This document shows positions 7,782-15,742 of a DNA stretch of 64,000 bases, piece by piece; within the stretch, counting starts at the first letter, position 1, and each line of letters opens with the position of its first letter. The notes below the pieces were generated by a model that worked only from the letters and a program-made list of their open reading frames with translations, was not told the origin of the DNA and ran no database searches. The position numbers and the translations under genes were made by a program. This DNA comes from Bog-756 sp963756515 (GTDB lineage Bacteria; Actinomycetota; Acidimicrobiia; Acidimicrobiales; RAAP-2): positions 124,001-188,000 of the forward strand of contig CAVWNV010000002.1 of NCBI GenBank assembly GCA_963756515.1, given 5' to 3'.

Positions 7782-8554
7782 GCGTCGTATCCCTCGGTCT
7801 CGAGTGTCTTGGCCAGCTCGGGTCCGCCCTCGGCCACGATGACGCCGTCTACGAGCAGGTGCACCCGATCGGCCGCCAGCTCGTCGAGCATGCGCTGATA
7901 GTGGGTGATCACCAGCACCCCCAGTTCCGGTCGGGCCTCCCGCACCGTGTGGACGCCACGGGCCACCGTTCGGAGGGCATCGACGTCGAGGCCGGAGTCG
8001 GTCTCGTCCAGGATGGCCAGCTCCGGCTCGAGGATGGCCATCTGAAGGATCTCGTTGCGCTTCCGTTCCCCGCCGGAGAATCCGTCGTTCAGGTGGCGCT
8101 CACCGAAGGCCGGGTCCATCCCGAGCTTCTCCATCCACTCCATCATCATGAGGCGTACCTCGAGCACCGACATGTCCATGCCGCGCCGGGCCGAGAGGGC
8201 CTGCCGTAGGAATTGGATGACCGGCACCCCGCCGATGGCTTCGGGCTCCTGGAAGGCCAGAAAGATCCCGGCCTTGCCTCTCACGTCGGTCGGCCACGCG
8301 GTGATGTCCTCGCCGCGGAATCGGATGGCGCCCGATGTCACCTCGTAGGCTGGATTGCCCAGTAGCACGTTGGCCACGGTCGACTTTCCGGATCCGTTGG
8401 GTCCCATCAGGGCGTGGACCCGGCCCGATTCCACCGTCAGATCGACTCCGTGCAGGATGGAGGTACCCTCCACCGAGACGTGGAGGTCCTCGATCTCGAG
8501 GAGGGGGCGGACGGGAGCGATCCGGTTCGGGTCCGTTGCGGCTTCGCTGGGCAC
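7769..8554 (-). CDS. sufC: SufC ATPase, second copy
   Basis: A 261-residue SufC. Walker A is GPNGSGKST, the signature is FSGGERKRNE and Walker B is LAILDETDSGLD; FLAFQEPEAIGGVPVIQFLR is the typical SufC Q-loop region, closer to standard SufC than the first copy. It heads sufC2-sufS-sufU. The GTG start at 8554 is six bases after TAAGAT, a leaderless-type promoter, and an inverted repeat lies over the expected -35 position. Two SufC genes flanking the same interrupted locus suggest duplication or that this copy arrived with its own sufS-sufU block; which is inferred, not shown. Confidence 0.92.
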   Translation of the reverse strand: MPSEAATDPNRIAPVRPLLEIEDLHVSVEGTSILHGVDLTVESGRVHALMGPNGSGKSTVANVLLGNPAYEVTSGAIRFRGEDITAWPTDVRGKAGIFLAFQEPEAIGGVPVIQFLRQALSARRGMDMSVLEVRLMMMEWMEKLGMDPAFGERHLNDGFSGGERKRNEILQMAILEPELAILDETDSGLDVDALRTVARGVHTVREARPELGVLVITHYQRMLDELAADRVHLLVDGVIVAEGGPELAKTLETEGYDAWRR

Positions 8555-8560
8555 GCCGTG

Positions 8561-8592
8561 ATCTTAGCCTTAATCCGTATTTTCTCCTACGG
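8561..8592 (-). promoter_or_regulatory. sufC2-sufS-sufU promoter with candidate operator
   Basis: On the minus strand TAAGAT (8566-8561) lies six bases before the GTG start of sufC2. An inverted repeat CCGTA-N8-TACGG (8575-8592) covers the position where the -35 element would lie. An Fe-S-sensing repressor such as a SufR/Rrf2-type protein is the natural candidate ligand, but the motif does not match a consensus I can name. Confidence 0.4.
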
Positions 8593-8659
8593 GAATAGGG
8601 ATAATATTGGCAACCGGTGGGTCGGGTCCGTGGATTCCACAGGTGACCAGGTCAGCCGG

Positions 8660-8665
8660 TACGGT
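8660..8665 (+). promoter_or_regulatory. Leaderless-type -10 hexamer of the debranching-enzyme gene
   Basis: TACGGT followed by seven bases and the ATG at 8673. This supports 8673 over the upstream TTG at 8607 as the start. Confidence 0.45.
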
Positions 8666-8672
8666 AAGCGCC

Positions 8673-10856
8673 ATGGCCGACCCGTGGAACTTTGCCGGCC
8701 CGGTGACCCAGCTCGACGCCACTGCCGGTGTGGTCACCCTGGTCGACGAGTCGACCTTCGTCATTAGCGGGAGCGCCGGGGACATGTCCGCCGGCTCCGC
8801 CCAGGGCCTGTTCGTCCGGGACACCCGGCTGATCTCCTCATTCGAGCTCCGGGTGGACGGTGCCCGGACCGAACCGCTCTCCGCCGTGACCGACGCCCCG
8901 TTTTCGGCCACCTTCGTGTCCCAGTGCCTGCCTGCACTCGGTCGGGCCGACTCCACCCTCATGGTGTTCCGCTCCCGCTATGTGGGCCAGGGTATGCGTG
9001 AGGATCTGAGCATCCGGAACTTCGCCGACGAGCCGGCCCACCACACGGTCCAGATCCTGCTCCGCTCCGATTTCGCCGATCTCTTCGCCGTCAAGGAGGG
9101 TCGGGTGGGCACCGAGCCTGACAACGGCGAGCTGTCCACCGGGGTCAACTTCGCCGACCCGGCCGCCTCCACCGGGGCGGCCACGGTTACCTCCACCTAC
9201 CGGCGGGGCGGAGTGGTACGCGGTGTCGAGGTCCGGTTCGCCGGGGTGTCCGCGCTGACCGCCAACATGGCCACGTTCGAGGTGGATATCCCGCCCCGGG
9301 GCGAGTGGTCGACGTGCATCGAGGTGGCGCCGGTCTTCGACGGGACCGCGGTGGACCCTCGGTACCGGTGTGGAGAACCCATCGACCGGGCCGCACCCAC
9401 CGAGCGGTTGGCCGAGTGGCGGCGCCAGGTGCCCCAGGTCGAAACCAGTCATCCGGGTCTGAAAGAGGTCATCGCCAAGAGTGCCGAAGACCTCGGCGCC
9501 CTGCGCATCTTCGATCCCGACTATCCGGAGCGGGTGGTGGTGGCGGCCGGCGCCCCCTGGTTCATGACGGTGTTCGGGCGGGACTCGCTCCTGACCGCCT
9601 GGATGGCCCTGTTGGTCGATCCGGACCTGGCTCGGGGTGTTCTGCAGACACTGGCCCGATTCCAGGGGAAGGACGTCGACCCCCGGCACGAGGAGGAACC
9701 GGGCCGGATCCTCCACGAGATGCGCTTCGGCGACGCGGCCTCGCTCTCACTGGGCGGCGGCAGCATCTACTACGGCACGGCCGACGCCACTCCACTTTTC
9801 GTCATGCTGTTGGGGGAGATGCGGCGATGGGGCGTAGCCCGCGAGATGGTCGACGAACTCCTCCCCAATGCGGCCCGGGCCATCGAGTGGATCGAGCAGT
9901 TCGGCGACGCCGACGGCGACGGGTACGTCGAGTACACGCGGGCCACCGATCGTGGCCTGGCCAATCAGGGATGGAAGGACAGCTGGGACGGTATCCGCTA
10001 CGCCGACGGTCGTGTCGCCGAGGCCCCGATCGCGCTATGTGAGGTCCAGGCCTACACGTACGGTGCCTATCTGGCCACGGCCCACTTCGCCTTCGAGGTC
10101 GGCGACACCGCGACCTACGATCGTTTCCGAGCCAAGGCCACCCAGCTCAAGGCGGCGTTCAACCGGGACTTCTGGCTGGAGGACAAGGGGTGGTTCGCCG
10201 TCGGACTCGACGCCGACAAGCGCCCCATCGACTCCCTCACGTCCAACATCGGCCACTGCCTTTGGACCGGCATCGTCGACGAGGCCAAGGCCCATCGGGT
10301 GGCGGAGAAGCTCATATCGCCGTCGATGTTCTCGGGATGGGGTGTCCGCACCCTGTCCAGGGACAGCGGGGGCTACAACCCGATCAGTTACCACTGCGGC
10401 TCGGTCTGGCCCCACGACACCGCCATCGTCGCCGCCGGCCTGGCCCGTTACGGCTACGACGGAGCCGCCCAGCGCTTGATCTTCGGCCTGTTCGACGCGG
10501 CCCAGGCCCAGGGCGGCCGGCTTCCCGAGCTGTTCAGCGGTCTCGACCGGGCCGAGCTGAGCGTTCCCGTGGGCTATCCGACGTCCTGCTCACCCCAGGC
10601 CTGGGCGGCCGCCTCGCCGCTGCTGTGCCTGCGCACACTGCTGCGGCTCGACCCGTGGATCCCCTACGGCAAGACGTGGTTGTCGCCGAACCTTCCGGAA
10701 GGGATCGGCTATCTGAAGGTGGCCGGTATCCCCCTGGCCGGATCCCGGGTGACCATCGAGGTGGGCTCCGAGGTACCCGGTGGGCTCTCGGTCACCGGAC
10801 TCCCGAAGGAGATCGAGCTGATTCGGGAGCCCAGGAGGCCCTCGACCGCCGTCTGA
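8673..10856 (+). CDS. Glycogen debranching-type enzyme / amylo-alpha-1,6-glucosidase family
   Basis: About 727 residues. Residues 1-200 form a beta-rich N-terminal domain of the GDE_N_bis type (WNFAGPVTQLDATAGVVTLVDEST, with GLFVRDTRLIS), and the rest is an (alpha/alpha)6-barrel with PWFMTVFGRDSLLTAWM, QGWKDSWDGIRYADG and YHCGSVWPHDTAI. Proteins of this kind are annotated as amylo-alpha-1,6-glucosidases or glycogen debranching enzymes, and some act on sucrose-like or trehalose-like substrates, so the exact substrate is open. There is no signal peptide, so it acts in the cytosol. It is divergent from the suf genes and convergent with the metallo-hydrolase gene; no glycogen genes are adjacent. 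Confidence 0.85.
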   Translation: MADPWNFAGPVTQLDATAGVVTLVDESTFVISGSAGDMSAGSAQGLFVRDTRLISSFELRVDGARTEPLSAVTDAPFSATFVSQCLPALGRADSTLMVFRSRYVGQGMREDLSIRNFADEPAHHTVQILLRSDFADLFAVKEGRVGTEPDNGELSTGVNFADPAASTGAATVTSTYRRGGVVRGVEVRFAGVSALTANMATFEVDIPPRGEWSTCIEVAPVFDGTAVDPRYRCGEPIDRAAPTERLAEWRRQVPQVETSHPGLKEVIAKSAEDLGALRIFDPDYPERVVVAAGAPWFMTVFGRDSLLTAWMALLVDPDLARGVLQTLARFQGKDVDPRHEEEPGRILHEMRFGDAASLSLGGGSIYYGTADATPLFVMLLGEMRRWGVAREMVDELLPNAARAIEWIEQFGDADGDGYVEYTRATDRGLANQGWKDSWDGIRYADGRVAEAPIALCEVQAYTYGAYLATAHFAFEVGDTATYDRFRAKATQLKAAFNRDFWLEDKGWFAVGLDADKRPIDSLTSNIGHCLWTGIVDEAKAHRVAEKLISPSMFSGWGVRTLSRDSGGYNPISYHCGSVWPHDTAIVAAGLARYGYDGAAQRLIFGLFDAAQAQGGRLPELFSGLDRAELSVPVGYPTSCSPQAWAAASPLLCLRTLLRLDPWIPYGKTWLSPNLPEGIGYLKVAGIPLAGSRVTIEVGSEVPGGLSVTGLPKEIELIREPRRPSTAV

Positions 10857-10932
10857 TCGTATGTACCGGGTGATCGGGTCGCCCGGTCGTGGCCGTAGTG
10901 CCGCGCCCGGTGTCGCCCTGTGTGTCCCGATC

Positions 10933-11550
10933 TCACCATCCCCGATCGATCCATTCGTCGAGATGAGGCGACTCGTTGCCGATGGTGGTGCCGGCACCGT
11001 GCCCGGGCAGGACCATCGTGTCGGCACCGAACTCGGTGAACAGGCGCCCCTCGATCGACGTGATGATGGTCGAGAAGTCCGAGTGGTCGAACGACGTATT
11101 GCCCGGTCCACCCGGAAAGAGGGTGTCCCCTGTGAACAGCAGCGGCGTGCCCTGGACCGAGAAGCACATCGAGCCGGGCGTGTGGCCCGGTGTGGCCACG
11201 GTGCCGATGCGCAGGCGCCCGATTTCGAGCACCGACCGGTCCTCCAACAACTGGTCGTAGGAAGGGAGCATTCCGGCGTCGGCACTGGTCACAGCGACGT
11301 CGATCCCGGCATCGCGCACGGCCTCGACCGCCTGGATATGGTCCCAGTGCCCGTGGGTCTCGACCACCTGACGGACACCCAGCGAACGGCACAGTTCGAG
11401 GAGTCGGTCGTGTTCGTTGGCCGCGTCGATCAACAGGGAATGGCCGGTCGACCGGCAGCGGACGATGTAGACGTTGTTGTCAACGGGACCGACGACGAGT
11501 CGGTGGACCTCCACGGCGGTGTCCTGGTAGTCGAGGATGGTGGCTGTCAT
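10933..11550 (-). CDS. Metallo-beta-lactamase fold hydrolase
   Basis: A 205-residue glyoxalase II-like protein. The metal motif HGHWDH is at residues 66-71, with further ligands in TPGHTPGS, LLFTGDTLFPGG and LPGHGAGT. This pattern is shared by hydroxyacylglutathione hydrolases, other thioesterases and sulfur dioxygenases, so the substrate cannot be assigned. The start at 11550 is preceded by a strong AGGAGG ribosome site. It is divergent from the acyl-CoA dehydrogenase gene. Confidence 0.88.
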   Translation of the reverse strand: MTATILDYQDTAVEVHRLVVGPVDNNVYIVRCRSTGHSLLIDAANEHDRLLELCRSLGVRQVVETHGHWDHIQAVEAVRDAGIDVAVTSADAGMLPSYDQLLEDRSVLEIGRLRIGTVATPGHTPGSMCFSVQGTPLLFTGDTLFPGGPGNTSFDHSDFSTIITSIEGRLFTEFGADTMVLPGHGAGTTIGNESPHLDEWIDRGW

Positions 11551-11835
11551 GGGAGGACCTCCTGGTGGATCGATGTGCCGTCGGCCCCGGCATGGCGTCG
11601 ACGGGACCCCTGCGTTCTCCGGCGCCGGGCCCAGGCACCATCCCTGTCGGCCGATGGCGGCGGCCCCGGTCCGAGGGGATTGCCCTCGCCCGGGCCGGGA
11701 CGGGATTTGCCTGGTCGGAGTGTAGTTGGCGGCCTCCGCCTGTTGGTCATCCCTGATCCGGGTCTGGTAGACAGACCCAGTGGACAATCGGGTACCGGGT
11801 CCCCGCACGGGTCGGCCCAGGGGATGGAGAAGCAG

Positions 11836-12951
11836 ATGAACTTCGCCTTCAGCGAGGAGCAGGACGAGCTCCGCAAGTCGGTACGTCGGTTCCTCGATGA
11901 CAAATCGCCGGAGACCGAGGTCCGGCGGCTGATGGAGACCGACGAGGGGTACGACCCGGCGGTCTGGACCCAGATGGCCGAGCAGTTGGGCCTCCAGTCG
12001 CTGACCATCCCGGAGGAGTTCGGGGGCTCCGGCTTCTCCTACGTGGAGCTCATCGTGGTGCTCGAGGAGATGGGGGCCTCCCTCCTCTGCGCCCCGTTCT
12101 TCTCCACGGTGGCCCTGGCCGCCAACGCCATCCTGACCTCCGGCGACCAGAGTGCAGCCGAGTACCTGTTGCCCGGGATCGCCGCGGGCGAGACCATCGG
12201 CACCCTCGCCTTCACCGAGGACACGGGACGGTGGGATGCCGACGGCATCACCCTGGCGGCAGCGTCGTCCGGAGAGGGGTGGGTGTTGAACGGCCACAAG
12301 TCCTTCGTGATCGACGGCTACACGGCCGGTCTGATCCTGGTGGTCGGCCGCACTCCGGCCGGGCTGTCCCTGTTCGGCGTCAAGGGCGACGCCGAGGGCC
12401 TGACCCGGACCCTGCTCCCCACCATGGACCAGACCCGCAAGCAGGCGCGGCTGGAGTTCACGGACACCCCGGCCTGGTTGATCGGAACGGACGGTGGTGC
12501 CGAGCCCGGACTGTCGAAGACGCTCGACCTGGCGGCGGTGGCCCTGGCTGCCGAGCAGGTCGGTGGGGCGCAGCGCTGTCTCGACAGTTCGGTCGAGTAC
12601 GCCAAGACCCGCATCCAGTTCGGCCGGCCCATCGGCAGCTTCCAGGCCATCAAGCACAAGTGTGCCGACATGCTGCTCGAGGTGGAGTCGGCCAAGTCGG
12701 CGGCCTACTACGCCGGCTGGGCCGCGGCCGAGGACTCCGACGAGCTGCCGGTGGTGGCCAGCCTGGCTAAGTCCTACTGCTCAGAGGCTTACTTCCACGC
12801 CGCCGCCGAGACCATCCAGATCCACGGTGGCATCGGGTTCACCTGGGAGCACCCTGCGCATCTCTACTTCAAGCGGGCCAAGTCCTCGGAGCTGATGCTG
12901 GGGGACCCCTCCTACCATCGGGAACTCCTGGCCCAGCGCATCGGCATCTGA
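11836..12951 (+). CDS. Acyl-CoA dehydrogenase family protein
   Basis: A 371-residue flavoprotein with the three-domain ACAD fold: N-terminal helical domain (EEQDELRKSVRRFL), central beta domain (GTLAFTEDTG, WVLNGHKSFVIDG) and C-terminal helical domain (AVEYAKTRIQFG-like segment VEYAKTRIQFGRPI and IHGGIGFTWEHPAHLYFKRA). The FAD-contacting QxHGGIGFTWE motif is clear. The sequence is of the FadE type found in multi-copy in Actinobacteria, including those used in sterol side-chain degradation, and no adjacent partner identifies its substrate. ATG 11836 was preferred over 11824 because GGAGA lies five bases upstream of it. Confidence 0.88.
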   Translation: MNFAFSEEQDELRKSVRRFLDDKSPETEVRRLMETDEGYDPAVWTQMAEQLGLQSLTIPEEFGGSGFSYVELIVVLEEMGASLLCAPFFSTVALAANAILTSGDQSAAEYLLPGIAAGETIGTLAFTEDTGRWDADGITLAAASSGEGWVLNGHKSFVIDGYTAGLILVVGRTPAGLSLFGVKGDAEGLTRTLLPTMDQTRKQARLEFTDTPAWLIGTDGGAEPGLSKTLDLAAVALAAEQVGGAQRCLDSSVEYAKTRIQFGRPIGSFQAIKHKCADMLLEVESAKSAAYYAGWAAAEDSDELPVVASLAKSYCSEAYFHAAAETIQIHGGIGFTWEHPAHLYFKRAKSSELMLGDPSYHRELLAQRIGI

Positions 12952-13041
12952 GCCGCCGGTCGATGACTCCCCGTCCCGCCGGCGACAGCCACCGCAACAT
13001 TGCCGACGCCGGTCGCGTGCCCCCGGCAACCGGAACTGGCG

Positions 13042-13047
13042 TAGCGT
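13042..13047 (+). promoter_or_regulatory. Leaderless-type -10 hexamer
   Basis: TAGCGT followed by seven bases and the ATG at 13055. Confidence 0.45.
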
Positions 13048-13054
13048 TCCGACG

Positions 13055-13693
13055 ATGAACAGTGGAAGGCATCTCACCGCCTGGCTTCTTCTGGGGCTGC
13101 TCACCGTGGTGGGGGTGGGAGGCGCGGTGCTGGGTGTCGCCCAGTCGCCCAAGGGTGCATCTCTCGACGCCGCTGTGGCCAACACCCTGGCCGCACCCAA
13201 CTACACCGAGGTCCTGACCGAGGACACCCAGCAGGGGAAGCAGACCGACTATCTCGTCTACCAGGCTCCCGATCGCCTGGGCGGCTACATCGTGAGCGGA
13301 AGCAAGCAGACCCGAACGTATGTCTATGTCATCGGTACGCTGGAGTACCAGAGTCTCACCGTGCCCCTCCACGGCTCGACCGCCCATCTGTCCTTCTACA
13401 AGGAGACGAGCCAGGGTGACGTCCAATCCCTCGACCCGGCCCACGGCTACCTCCCCTTCGCCCTTCAGGGCAAGAACATCGAGCAGTCCGGGAACACCTA
13501 CTCGTTCTCGCTCACCGAGCACACTTCGAGGGGCGCCGAGACCGGGCATTTCACCTATACCGTCTCGGGCCAGTACATCTCGGAGTTCACGCTGAATCTG
13601 GACGGGGCGTCGGTGCAGCTGATCATCTCCCAGGTCGGGACATCCCCACCGGTTGCCCTCCCGGCCGGCTCCAAGCTGATCAACGCCGGCTAG
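13055..13693 (+). CDS. Exported or membrane-anchored hypothetical protein
   Basis: A 212-residue protein with an N-terminal hydrophobic segment (residues 8-29, LTAWLLLGLLTVVGVGGAVL) that acts as a signal sequence or anchor, and no lipobox. The rest is polar and beta-rich (repeated Tyr/Thr strands), rather like extracytoplasmic lipoprotein-fold domains, but I do not recognise the family. The last four bases overlap the 3' end of the opposing thiE gene. Confidence 0.7.
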   Translation: MNSGRHLTAWLLLGLLTVVGVGGAVLGVAQSPKGASLDAAVANTLAAPNYTEVLTEDTQQGKQTDYLVYQAPDRLGGYIVSGSKQTRTYVYVIGTLEYQSLTVPLHGSTAHLSFYKETSQGDVQSLDPAHGYLPFALQGKNIEQSGNTYSFSLTEHTSRGAETGHFTYTVSGQYISEFTLNLDGASVQLIISQVGTSPPVALPAGSKLINAG

Positions 13694-14439
13694 ACATTCC
13701 CGACGGGTGGTGGACCAGTGGGCGGGACCATCGTCGGCCGGACGGCACGCTCGAGGGCGCTGTCGATGACCGCCCGTAGTTGGCGGGCACGACGGCCGGG
13801 GTCGTCTGCCCCCGTCAGCCATCGGACCACAACGAAGTGCCGGGCTCCCGCATCGATCATCGGCCCCACAGCGGAGGGATCGACGCCACCGGTGATCCAC
13901 ACCGGCCACGGCGCCCGCTCGACAGCCGCGCGCACATAGCCGAGACCGGTGCCGGCCCGACCGGGCTTGGTCGGTGTCGGGACCACCGGGCCGGCCGAGA
14001 TGTACTGGATCGACGAAGCCGACGGATCCGACGGATCCGACGGATTCGGTGGTGTCCCCGGGGCCAGAGCGCCGATGGCGGCATCCAGCTCCTCCGGCGC
14101 GTGGGTGGACAGACCGATCACCGCCGCGTCGCCGACCAGTCGCCGCGCCTCGACGGGCGACTGGTCGTCCTGGCCGACGTGTACGCCGTCGGCGCCGATC
14201 GCCGCAGCGAGGTCGGGTCGGTCGTTGAGGATGAACGGGGTCCCGTGATGGGCGCAGACCCGCTGTACCAGCCGGGCCCGCGACACCAGTGCCCGGTCGT
14301 CGAGGTGCTTCTCCCGCAGCTGAACGACGTCCACGCCCCCCCGGATGCAGGCGTCCACGAAGTTGGCCAGGTCGGGCCGGTCGGCGGTGCAGAGGTACAG
14401 CCTCCGGTCGGCCAGGCCCCACCGGTCCGGGGGCGCCAT
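13690..14439 (-). CDS. thiE: Thiamine-phosphate synthase
   Basis: A 249-residue TIM-barrel protein. VVQLREKHLDDR, PFILNDRPDLAAAIGADGVH, VGQDDQ and IGLSTH are ThiE hallmarks for binding the pyrimidine pyrophosphate, and YISAGPVVPTPTKPG is the pyrophosphate/Mg loop. It couples HMP-PP with thiazole phosphate to give thiamine phosphate. A short insert (NPSDPSDPS) before that loop comes from a 9-bp tandem repeat and would lengthen a surface loop. No other thi genes are nearby. It follows the HhH-GPD gene with a 6-bp gap, so they are probably one operon. Confidence 0.9.
   Translation of the reverse strand: MAPPDRWGLADRRLYLCTADRPDLANFVDACIRGGVDVVQLREKHLDDRALVSRARLVQRVCAHHGTPFILNDRPDLAAAIGADGVHVGQDDQSPVEARRLVGDAAVIGLSTHAPEELDAAIGALAPGTPPNPSDPSDPSASSIQYISAGPVVPTPTKPGRAGTGLGYVRAAVERAPWPVWITGGVDPSAVGPMIDAGARHFVVVRWLTGADDPGRRARQLRAVIDSALERAVRPTMVPPTGPPPVGNV
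14012..14047. repeat. 9-bp tandem repeat in thiE
   Basis: Four 9-bp units (GACGAAGCC, GACGGATCC twice, GACGGATTC) encode the PSD tripeptides in a surface loop of ThiE on the minus strand; the frame is kept. Confidence 0.8.
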
Positions 14440-14445
14440 CGTGCC

Positions 14446-15054
14446 TCAGCCCGGCTTGGGTGCTTTGGCTTTGGCCTCCGCCTTCATCTTCTGCTTGTAC
14501 CGGCGCACCTTGGCTAGGGCCTCGGGCGAATCGATATCGGCCACCGAGCGGAACGACCCGGTGGCTCCGTAGGGGGCGGCGACTTTCTCCCATCCCGAGG
14601 GCCGGATCCGGAGCTGCTTGCCCAGGAGCGCCACGAAGATCCGTGCCTTCTGCTCCCCGAAGCCGGGCAGCGCCATGACGTGGTTCAGCAGTTCCTTGCC
14701 GTCGGCGGCCGAGGTCCAGATGGCGGCGGCATCGCCGCCGTACGAGTCGACGACGACCGAACACACTTCCTGTACCCGGCCAGCCATGGATCGCGGGAAC
14801 CGGTGCAGCGCCGGTTTCTCGCTGAACACGGCAGCCAGGGCGTCGGGATCCATGGACGCCAGTTCGGCCGCGTCGAGAGGGCGGCCGAGTCGTTGTCGGA
14901 GATCAAACGGTGCCCGAAAGGCCCGTTCCAGCGGGATCTGCTGATCTAAGACCATTCCCACAAGTAGTGCCAAAGGGTCGTTGGTCAGAAGTTCGTCGGC
15001 TTCGGCATCACCTGAGAGGTAGAGCACAGAGAGAGCGTACTGGAGGCTGGCCAT
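14446..15054 (-). CDS. HhH-GPD family protein (actinobacterial TIGR03252-like)
   Basis: A 202-residue protein with the helix-hairpin-helix signature LPGFGEQKARIFVALLGKQ and a preceding helical half (LLVGMVLDQQIPLERAF), as in base-excision DNA glycosylases. The catalytic aspartate that normally follows the hairpin by about 18 residues is not visible: the segment reads LRIRPSGWEKVAAPYG. It matches my memory of an actinobacterial family of uncharacterised HhH-GPD proteins, which share this loss. It may bind DNA, act with different chemistry, or not be a glycosylase. The C-terminus is Lys/Ala-rich and basic. It precedes thiE in an operon. Confidence 0.8.
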   Translation of the reverse strand: MASLQYALSVLYLSGDAEADELLTNDPLALLVGMVLDQQIPLERAFRAPFDLRQRLGRPLDAAELASMDPDALAAVFSEKPALHRFPRSMAGRVQEVCSVVVDSYGGDAAAIWTSAADGKELLNHVMALPGFGEQKARIFVALLGKQLRIRPSGWEKVAAPYGATGSFRSVADIDSPEALAKVRRYKQKMKAEAKAKAPKPG

Positions 15055-15101
15055 GGGATTCCGCCGCGTTCGCCACGCCAGCTGCTCGACGTCGTCGGCC
15101 G

Positions 15102-15601
15102 TGGCTCGTCTACAGCTATTCGACCTCGGACATCAGCCTGTCCAACAACTGTTCCATCTCCGGTGGCCTCTACGGGGCGGCGGGAATCACCTTGTCCAAC
15201 GGCGTGTCGACCTTCACCCTGCACGCCGACGTGGCCGTCGTGCTGTCGGGGCTGCAGACCTCAGGCACCAATACCCTCGCTTCGGCGACCACGGCGACAC
15301 ACAATCTCGCCTTCATCGTTCCATCGCCCAGACCGGGAGCATCGCCTTGGCCAGCAACACCACGTTCGCCACTACCGTGAGCGTCCTCTTCTACACCAAC
15401 GGTGGCTTCTCGGCGGCTAACAGCTCCACCATGGGGGGTCAGGTTCTGGGTGCCAACTCCATCCAGGCCAGCAACGGATTCGTCCTGCTCTTCTCGTCCA
15501 GCGCGGCGCTGACCCTGCCCGGCACCACGTCGTCGTGGGTCGGGTCGGTCACCGCCGCGGCCGGATCGCTGCCCGCGCTCCGCCGCTACGTCATCCGCTA
15601 G
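15102..15601 (+). pseudogene. Frameshifted 3' fragment of a secreted or pilus-type protein gene
   Basis: Two overlapping frames read as one protein. Frame one gives SNNCSISGGLYGAAGITLS up to NLAFIV near 15320, then the sense passes to the next frame as SIAQTGSIALASNTTF and ends RRYVIR-stop at 15599-15601. One missing base around 15318-15322 restores continuity. The Ser/Thr/Gly-rich, beta-strand-like repeats resemble C-terminal parts of PilX-like or surface-exposed proteins, but the family is not certain. No start codon or upstream half exists, because the HhH-GPD gene begins immediately before, so it is a decayed, 5'-truncated remnant. Confidence 0.5.
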
Positions 15602-15742
15602 GTACGGGGTGCACCGGTCCGTGAATGCTCGATGGCTCCTTCACGCCGTCCGGCCACCCGTGCCGGCGCCCGGCCGTCGTGCCGGCTTCAGGGTCGATGA
15701 CCAACTGCATGGCCCACCGCACCGGGGAAGGGCTCGGTGGGC

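Noticed and set aside
10865..10887. Hairpin (ACCGGG...CCCGGT) between two converging genes as a terminator
   Set aside because: The stem is only six base pairs with an 11-nt loop and no U-tract; this is expected by chance in such GC-rich DNA.
10933..12657. A very long open frame on the minus strand covering the acyl-CoA dehydrogenase gene
   Set aside because: Only its 3' end (10933-11550) encodes a real protein, the MBL hydrolase with its own AGGAGG ribosome site. The rest is an antisense shadow of a high-GC gene.
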